A stretch of 35,771 nt of DNA from a virus, in IMG/VR virus record IMGVR_UViG_3300030090_000210, positions 1 through 35,771 of that record. One strand, 5' to 3'. A model generated the notes under the pieces. That model was not told the DNA's origin. It made no database searches and saw nothing but the letters and a program-made list of their open reading frames with translations. Every line of letters starts with the position of its first letter. The stretch's first letter is position 1. Shown in pieces: positions 31,747 to 35,771 of this stretch. The position numbers and the translations under genes are program-made.

Positions 31747-32075
31747 CGTGTAAATTGTTTATGGAACCACTCAAATAATTTAGGGTTGTCTCCCCACACG
31801 GTAGACAGTCCCGTCTCTAACCGTTGGGTAGTTTCTTCTTCGGAGGTGGAGTCAGTCACTCCCATTGCAAAGTTAATAGCGTGGATTAACTCATGTAGTA
31901 AGGTCGTTGCGATCACCTTACTGGGATAACCTTTAGTCAGTTGGATGATACATTTGTCAGGGTCACACGCACCGTGATTATCCGACGAGGCTACCCACTC
32001 TATCTTATACGTTTGGTTTAAGATTTTAATTTTAGTGGGTCGTCTGTAGTACCTTGTAGTTTTCTTTGTACTCAT
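31743..32075 (-). CDS. HExxH metallopeptidase-like small protein
   Basis: A 110-residue protein with a zinc-peptidase motif, HELIHAINF (H61, E62, H65), followed by an acidic stretch (E79-E81) that could supply the third ligand, as in ImmA/SprT-type minimal gluzincins. The N-terminus is basic (KKTTRYYRRPTKIK). GACDPDKCIIQL lies before the motif. Substrate unknown; SprT-type enzymes act on DNA-bound proteins, which would suit its place in the replication block, but that is inference. It overlaps its upstream neighbour by 44 bases and the exonuclease by four. Confidence 0.72.
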   Translation of the reverse strand: MSTKKTTRYYRRPTKIKILNQTYKIEWVASSDNHGACDPDKCIIQLTKGYPSKVIATTLLHELIHAINFAMGVTDSTSEEETTQRLETGLSTVWGDNPKLFEWFHKQFTR

Positions 32076-32619
32076 CGTATCTACTTGGTTTCCCTACAGG
32101 GATAGCAAGCATGTGTGTTTTCTTTGCTACTGTCCAAGGTATGAAATAGACTGAATCTTCTGGAACAATATAGACAACTAGAATAGTCCAGTTGCCAATA
32201 CCTTGGCCGCTCGCTTTAACTCTGTAGTATTTTCTAGGAGGTCTCCCTTTTCTGTTAGGTATACTTTGAACACTAGCAGTAGCTCTTACTTGTAATCTAT
32301 TTAGAATACCATCGTTCGCATCTACAATTAAATCATATCCTGAATCAATAGAAGGTGTAGATACAGCGAAGCCTTTAGCTAATAACCTCGCTTGGATTAG
32401 ATGTTCGACAGCCACTCCGGTTTGTTCAAATCTAGTGTGTTTCAGCCCAGTTTCGTCCAATCCTAGCTTCGCCGTCGAGAGGGCATTTGAAACCCAGTTG
32501 TTCTCCCGCATGTCGGATACTTCCGACTGCCTTCTCAGCCACCATTCCAGCCAGATCGGGTCTGACTTCGGTCTGAAACTCATCGTGTACGTGCGCCACC
32601 AATCCCCAATCTTTCCCAT
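32032..32619 (-). CDS. PD-(D/E)XK-like protein, start uncertain
   Basis: The region from about residue 66 looks like a PD-(D/E)XK nuclease core: TGVAVEHLIQARLLAKGF (E72), GYDLIVD (D96) and LQVRATAS (Q110, R112). The usual E/Q-x-K is Q-x-R here, so catalysis may be weakened or lost. ATG 32619 has AAGGA 7 bases upstream but implies a 188-base overlap with the polymerase gene. ATG 32511 is a possible shorter start; both include the whole core. A role in DNA cleavage or binding during replication or recombination is inferred from fold and context. Confidence 0.62.
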   Translation of the reverse strand: MGKIGDWWRTYTMSFRPKSDPIWLEWWLRRQSEVSDMRENNWVSNALSTAKLGLDETGLKHTRFEQTGVAVEHLIQARLLAKGFAVSTPSIDSGYDLIVDANDGILNRLQVRATASVQSIPNRKGRPPRKYYRVKASGQGIGNWTILVVYIVPEDSVYFIPWTVAKKTHMLAIPVGKPSRYDEYKENYKVLQTTH

Positions 32620-34267
32620 ATTCTAGTCCTTCTTTTGTTAGGGTATCGTACAGTATAACAGTCGCCTGCTTCATTATAACAGCACCGGCTGACTGCAGCA
32701 GCGTGTTCAATGCCGCATGTTCAGAGCGTATAAATAAATGTCTACCATCTAACCCTTTCAAGAAGTCTCTAGACTGTAAGGTGTTAGCAATGCAAGACTT
32801 TAATTGTCCTAAAGCTGGTAAACTATTCAGGAATGTTTCTTTAATTTTCTTCCCAGCGGCACGGCCCTTGTTAATGACTTCTCCAATCTTCTCGTCTCCT
32901 GCTCCATAGAGGAAGGCATAAATAAACGTCTTCGCAGCGTCCCTAGTCGGAAGGCCAGCCGCTTTCTGATTCTCCACATGTATATCACTTTGCAGCAACT
33001 TCTTCGTATAGTCTCCATCATCATAAGCATGTAAGTAATGAGCGAGGCAACGTAACTCCAAGCCACTTGCATCGCAGCCAACAAGGCTATACCCATCAGA
33101 TGCTTTGAAAAGACTTCTACACTCCTCACCATACGGTGATCCGACACGTGGAACTTGGGCCACATTAGGATTAGAGTGAGTACAACGTCCAGTTACAGCA
33201 CCATTAGGATTAACTCTGCCATAAAGTCTCCCGTTATTTTCCAGCTTCATCCACGCTTGTTGCCCTTCGGCAAGCTGGCCCATTCGTTTAATCAATAGTA
33301 AGTATTCATTAAGCAGTACCGTTGCTCCCCCATCGTTCGCCAGCTTGATCTTGGTGAGGATGGTCTCATCCACCTTGGGTTTGCCTTGCTCTGTAAACTC
33401 CTTCGGCTTCCATCCTAATCGCTGCAGGCGGTCAGCTATGTGATCACGACTAGCGGGATTGAATGGAATCTCCTTAGTTTTTAGTGGGCCTTTGACAACA
33501 TTCTTTGCCTTGAACCCAGCCGCAATCGCAGCCTTCTTAGTTTCAAATAAAGTTTCCTCTCCTAACCACATGTGAGACTTCATCTCCACAACGTCAGGGG
33601 GAAACAACTCATCTAGCTTTTCGTTAAGCTCAAGTTTCCTGCATGATAAGTTGGCATAAAGTTCACGCGCCTTTGGTATGTCGAAGCTGAACCCTTGCTG
33701 CTCCATGCGAGACATGCACGTAGCGAACTCATGCTCTAGCTCGATGCACTTCTCGTCCCATCCCTTGCCAATCAACTCATGGTACAGGCGGTAGGTCACT
33801 TCGGTATCCTGAATACAATAGACCAGCATCCCCTCCGAGTAGTGGTCGTACCCGTGTTCCTCGATGTAAGTTCCCTTGTGGCAATCCAAACGATGGCCCC
33901 AAGCCTTGAGCGAGTGTGATCCTACCATCTTCGATGGGATGTACTCGGCCTTGAGGTTCTTCAGCTTGTCTGTTTCCCCTAGATTAGTGTGCATCAACCG
34001 AGAGAGGACTAGCGTGTCCGTAGCCTTGGGTAGCTTCTCGTTCTTGTCGATGTAACCAAGCTCAACTAAAGCAGGGATGTCGTAGTTAATGATGTTGTGA
34101 CCTATGATTTCATCGGCACTCAAGAGGTACTCAACTCCTCGTACACCTTCTTCAGGCCCGAATGTTTTTACATCTCCAGTATCAGCATCTCTACACACAA
34201 TACACCACAACTCGGAGACACAATCGAGTAGACCGTTAGTTTCTATATCAAAAATTAGTCGCCTCAT
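32432..34267 (-). CDS. DNA polymerase, family A (T7 gp5 homologue)
   Basis: Replicative polymerase with 3'-5' exonuclease, 611 residues (T7: 704). The exonuclease has D7/E9 (FDIET), D63 and Y150/D154. Polymerase motif A is GCDASGLELR (D399). Motif B has R442, K446, Y450 and Y454 (RDAAKTFIYAFLYGAG). Motif C is HVHDE (559-563), and the end NWAETH is as in T7 (NWAICH). Y450 equals E. coli Pol I 762, where Tyr is common in lytic phages. The region matching the T7 thioredoxin-binding loop (about 225-268) looks shorter. ATG 34267 has AAGGAGG about 5 bases upstream and gives the T7-like N-terminus; the frame's TTG at 34285 is rejected. Confidence 0.97.
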   Translation of the reverse strand: MRRLIFDIETNGLLDCVSELWCIVCRDADTGDVKTFGPEEGVRGVEYLLSADEIIGHNIINYDIPALVELGYIDKNEKLPKATDTLVLSRLMHTNLGETDKLKNLKAEYIPSKMVGSHSLKAWGHRLDCHKGTYIEEHGYDHYSEGMLVYCIQDTEVTYRLYHELIGKGWDEKCIELEHEFATCMSRMEQQGFSFDIPKARELYANLSCRKLELNEKLDELFPPDVVEMKSHMWLGEETLFETKKAAIAAGFKAKNVVKGPLKTKEIPFNPASRDHIADRLQRLGWKPKEFTEQGKPKVDETILTKIKLANDGGATVLLNEYLLLIKRMGQLAEGQQAWMKLENNGRLYGRVNPNGAVTGRCTHSNPNVAQVPRVGSPYGEECRSLFKASDGYSLVGCDASGLELRCLAHYLHAYDDGDYTKKLLQSDIHVENQKAAGLPTRDAAKTFIYAFLYGAGDEKIGEVINKGRAAGKKIKETFLNSLPALGQLKSCIANTLQSRDFLKGLDGRHLFIRSEHAALNTLLQSAGAVIMKQATVILYDTLTKEGLEYGKDWGLVAHVHDEFQTEVRPDLAGMVAEKAVGSIRHAGEQLGFKCPLDGEARIGRNWAETH

Positions 34268-34502
34268 CGTTGCCTCCTTCCTCAATCATGCCGTTCAACT
34301 GGTCTAAATACATTGTTTGCGTCAGTCTAAGTAAGTCTGAAGTGGTTCGCTTAGACATTATATGGATTGCCAAGGCAATGGTGTCGCTGTTACTGCAGTT
34401 CAACCGTTTAGATATATCTTTTATATCTTGCTTGGTTTCTTGATAAGTGCGGAAGGTTATCAACGCTGTCTTGTGCTTCTCCTTAAAAATCCCGATTTTC
34501 AT
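34248..34502 (-). CDS. Small ribbon-helix-helix-like protein with acidic Phe-ended tail
   Basis: An 84-residue protein between helicase and polymerase. The pattern (ALITFRTYQE as a strand, TKQDIKDISKRLN as a helix, SNSDTIALAIHIM as a second helix) suggests a ribbon-helix-helix DNA-binding fold; this is by eye. The C-terminus EEGGNDEATNF mirrors the helicase's EEGGDDENRDF, because both are encoded by copies of the same DNA block. The ATG has AAGGAGG about 5 bases upstream. It overlaps the helicase end by 20 bases and the polymerase start by 20 bases. A regulator or a replisome-associated factor are both possible. Confidence 0.75.
   Translation of the reverse strand: MKIGIFKEKHKTALITFRTYQETKQDIKDISKRLNCSNSDTIALAIHIMSKRTTSDLLRLTQTMYLDQLNGMIEEGGNDEATNF
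34264..34283 (-). repeat. Duplicated gene-junction block, copy 2
   Basis: GAGGAAGGAGGCAACGATG plus one A at the 84-aa/polymerase junction. It is identical in 19 of 20 bases to the block at 34499-34518. It holds the polymerase Shine-Dalgarno and ATG, and encodes EEGGNDE of the upstream protein. TTGAACG lies 8 bases before the block. Confidence 0.93.
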
Positions 34503-35771
34503 CGTCGCCTCCTTCCTCTGGTACGTTCAACGCTTCGCTCAACCGTCCTGTCTCTTCATCAAACTCAAGGGTAGAAGCCACTCCGTTCTTACCGCACCAT
34601 CGGTTCTTCAACACTCGGATGGTAGTCAGTTTAGAGGTAGCAGAATCCTGCTGGTCACGCTCCAGACCAATGACCATGTCACTCAGTTGTGCGATACCAG
34701 CGGAGCCTCGGAGTTGAGCTAAAGAAGTCCTTGCTCCCTCCTCATGTCCCTTCCCATCGGGTCTCTTCAGATGACTGACCAAGACGAGGGCGAACCTCAG
34801 TTCCTCAACAAGGCTCCTCAACTTGGTCATGGTGTTGTCAATCATGCGGCGTTCATCACCGCCCTCCAATCCAGAGACCACGATGGAAAGGTGATCCAAG
34901 AAAATTATTTTGCTTCCTACTCCGGTTACTAAATACCTTATTTTTGATAAGAGATTAGTCTCTCCTACTGAACCCCAATGGTCGTAGGTGAAGTAGTTGC
35001 CGCTGCCTACAGTAGCATCAAAGGCTTTGCGCTTATCCTCTTCGCTGACTTCCAGAGGATTCAGGTAGAGTTGTGTGTTTAGATGCAGGCCCATGATCCC
35101 CAAGGCAGTTCGCTTGGTTGACTCTTCCAATGCAATGTAACCTACCTTCTCGTTAGCCATCAGTAGGCTGTAGGCCATCTCTTTGCAGACTGCACTCTTA
35201 CCAATACCAGAACCGGCACACATGGTAACGATCTCGCCTTCCCGTAGGCCCATCGTCATCTCGTTGAGAGTAGGCCAAGGATACATGTGGGCTATACAGT
35301 CTTCAGTCTTGTTGATGGTCTCCCACATGTCCTCACCGCTGACAATACCGTCAGGTCTCCAAGGCGGTGCGTTCCATATAAGTGAGATGACTTCTTTGCC
35401 TCGGCGTTCGACAACCATCTCGTTGGCGTCCTTCAGGGGTAGGGTAGCGATACGTGCCTTACCTACAGACAGAACTTGAGCGCAACTTTCGGCTGCTTTC
35501 TTTCCTACTTCATCCGAGTCAAACATGATGATCACGGTGTCGAAGGACTCAAGATATTCTAGGTTATCTTTGAAGGCTTTGGCTGCTCCCGCTGCACCGT
35601 TGGGTACAGAGACAACCGGCCATTTGTTATCTTGAAGTTGAGAGACAGACATCGCGTCGATCTCTCCTTCAGTCACGACAATTTGTTTACTGTTAGCTCC
35701 ACGCTGGAATAGCCATGAGCCATACAATGGCAACTTGCCCTTCCCAATCTGTAAAAAATTTTTGTCCTGAA
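34483..35771 (-). CDS. Primase-helicase (T7 gp4 homologue), 3' part only
   Basis: Unwinds DNA at the fork and makes primers. The frame is open to the right edge (QDKNFLQIGKGKLPLYG precedes the first in-frame TTG at 35733), so the zinc-binding and part of the primase domain lie outside. Visible are the TOPRIM motifs VVTEGEIDAMSV and MFDSDEVGKKA, then the RecA-like helicase with Walker A GSGIGKSA, Walker B IIFLDH, the SHLKRPDGKGHE loop and RGSAGIAQLSDMVIGLER. The acidic C-terminus ends in Phe (EEGGDDENRDF). T7 gp4 likewise ends in an acidic tail whose last Phe contacts gp5. Confidence 0.96.
   Translation of the reverse strand, partial: QDKNFLQIGKGKLPLYGSWLFQRGANSKQIVVTEGEIDAMSVSQLQDNKWPVVSVPNGAAGAAKAFKDNLEYLESFDTVIIMFDSDEVGKKAAESCAQVLSVGKARIATLPLKDANEMVVERRGKEVISLIWNAPPWRPDGIVSGEDMWETINKTEDCIAHMYPWPTLNEMTMGLREGEIVTMCAGSGIGKSAVCKEMAYSLLMANEKVGYIALEESTKRTALGIMGLHLNTQLYLNPLEVSEEDKRKAFDATVGSGNYFTYDHWGSVGETNLLSKIRYLVTGVGSKIIFLDHLSIVVSGLEGGDERRMIDNTMTKLRSLVEELRFALVLVSHLKRPDGKGHEEGARTSLAQLRGSAGIAQLSDMVIGLERDQQDSATSKLTTIRVLKNRWCGKNGVASTLEFDEETGRLSEALNVPEEGGDDENRDF
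34499..34518 (-). repeat. Duplicated gene-junction block, copy 1
   Basis: GAGGAAGGAGGCGACGATG plus one A at the helicase/84-aa junction. It holds the Shine-Dalgarno and ATG of the 84-aa gene and encodes EEGGDDE of the helicase tail. TTGAACG lies 5 bases before the block, three bases closer than in copy 2. Confidence 0.93.

Noticed and set aside
34267-34285. Upstream TTG start adding MRKEAT to the polymerase
   Set aside because: ATG 34267 has a strong AAGGAGG at proper distance and yields the T7-like N-terminus directly before the exonuclease motif.
35481-35733. TTG at 35733 as the true start of the helicase
   Set aside because: The frame is open to the window edge, and the protein there would lack the zinc and primase parts of gp4; it is a truncated gene.

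Overview
This window is most of the genome of a T7-like podovirus (short-tailed, lytic, Autographiviridae-type). Every supported gene lies on the minus strand, so the genome reads from right to left: replication, virion structure, adsorption proteins, lysis and packaging. No RNA polymerase, integrase, repressor, tRNA or host metabolic gene is seen. The early genes presumably lie beyond the right edge, where the primase-helicase is cut off. Several fibre modules (an N-terminal MANTI domain, the LLLVERSGVPYK motif, and KNFTTTLKNKLDGIA repeats) resemble those of marine phages, so an uncultured aquatic bacteriophage is likely. This is an inference, and the host cannot be named.

Right to left: (1) 35771-30452, DNA metabolism: primase-helicase (partial), a small ribbon-helix-helix-like protein, family A DNA polymerase, a PD-(D/E)XK-like protein, a small HExxH metallopeptidase-like protein, a T7 gp6-type exonuclease and a dNMP kinase. 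(2) 30462-25740, head: a conserved small protein, a gp7.3-like protein, portal, scaffold and capsid. Mini-genes of 41 and 18 codons fill the gaps around the scaffold gene, and a two-TM holin-like protein plus a lipoprotein sit between scaffold and capsid. A strong intrinsic terminator follows the capsid gene, at the same place as T7 Tphi. (3) 25649-9671: a lysozyme-like enzyme, tail tube proteins A and B, and the internal virion proteins (gp13, 14, 15 and 16 equivalents). Tail tube B and the two large core proteins are much longer than in T7. (4) 9671-3156, adsorption: a stand-alone gp17 N-terminal adaptor, two fibre proteins with a related N-terminus, two polyglycine-hinged proteins and a small conserved-looking protein. 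(5) 3144-347, lysis and packaging: overlapping spanin pair, a small acidic protein, a hidden 54-codon membrane protein, small terminase and large terminase. (6) 346-1: a repeat-rich non-coding stretch and the start of a possible gp19.5-like membrane protein cut by the left edge.

The genes are very tightly packed. Many junctions overlap stop and start codons (TAATG, ATGA, TGATG), which implies translational coupling through the late operon. The most unusual feature is a duplicated junction on both sides of an 84-residue gene between helicase and polymerase. The same 20-base block serves as ribosome binding site for the next gene and encodes an acidic, Phe-terminated C-terminus for the previous one. 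In T7, an acidic Phe-ended tail is how the helicase and the SSB dock on the polymerase.
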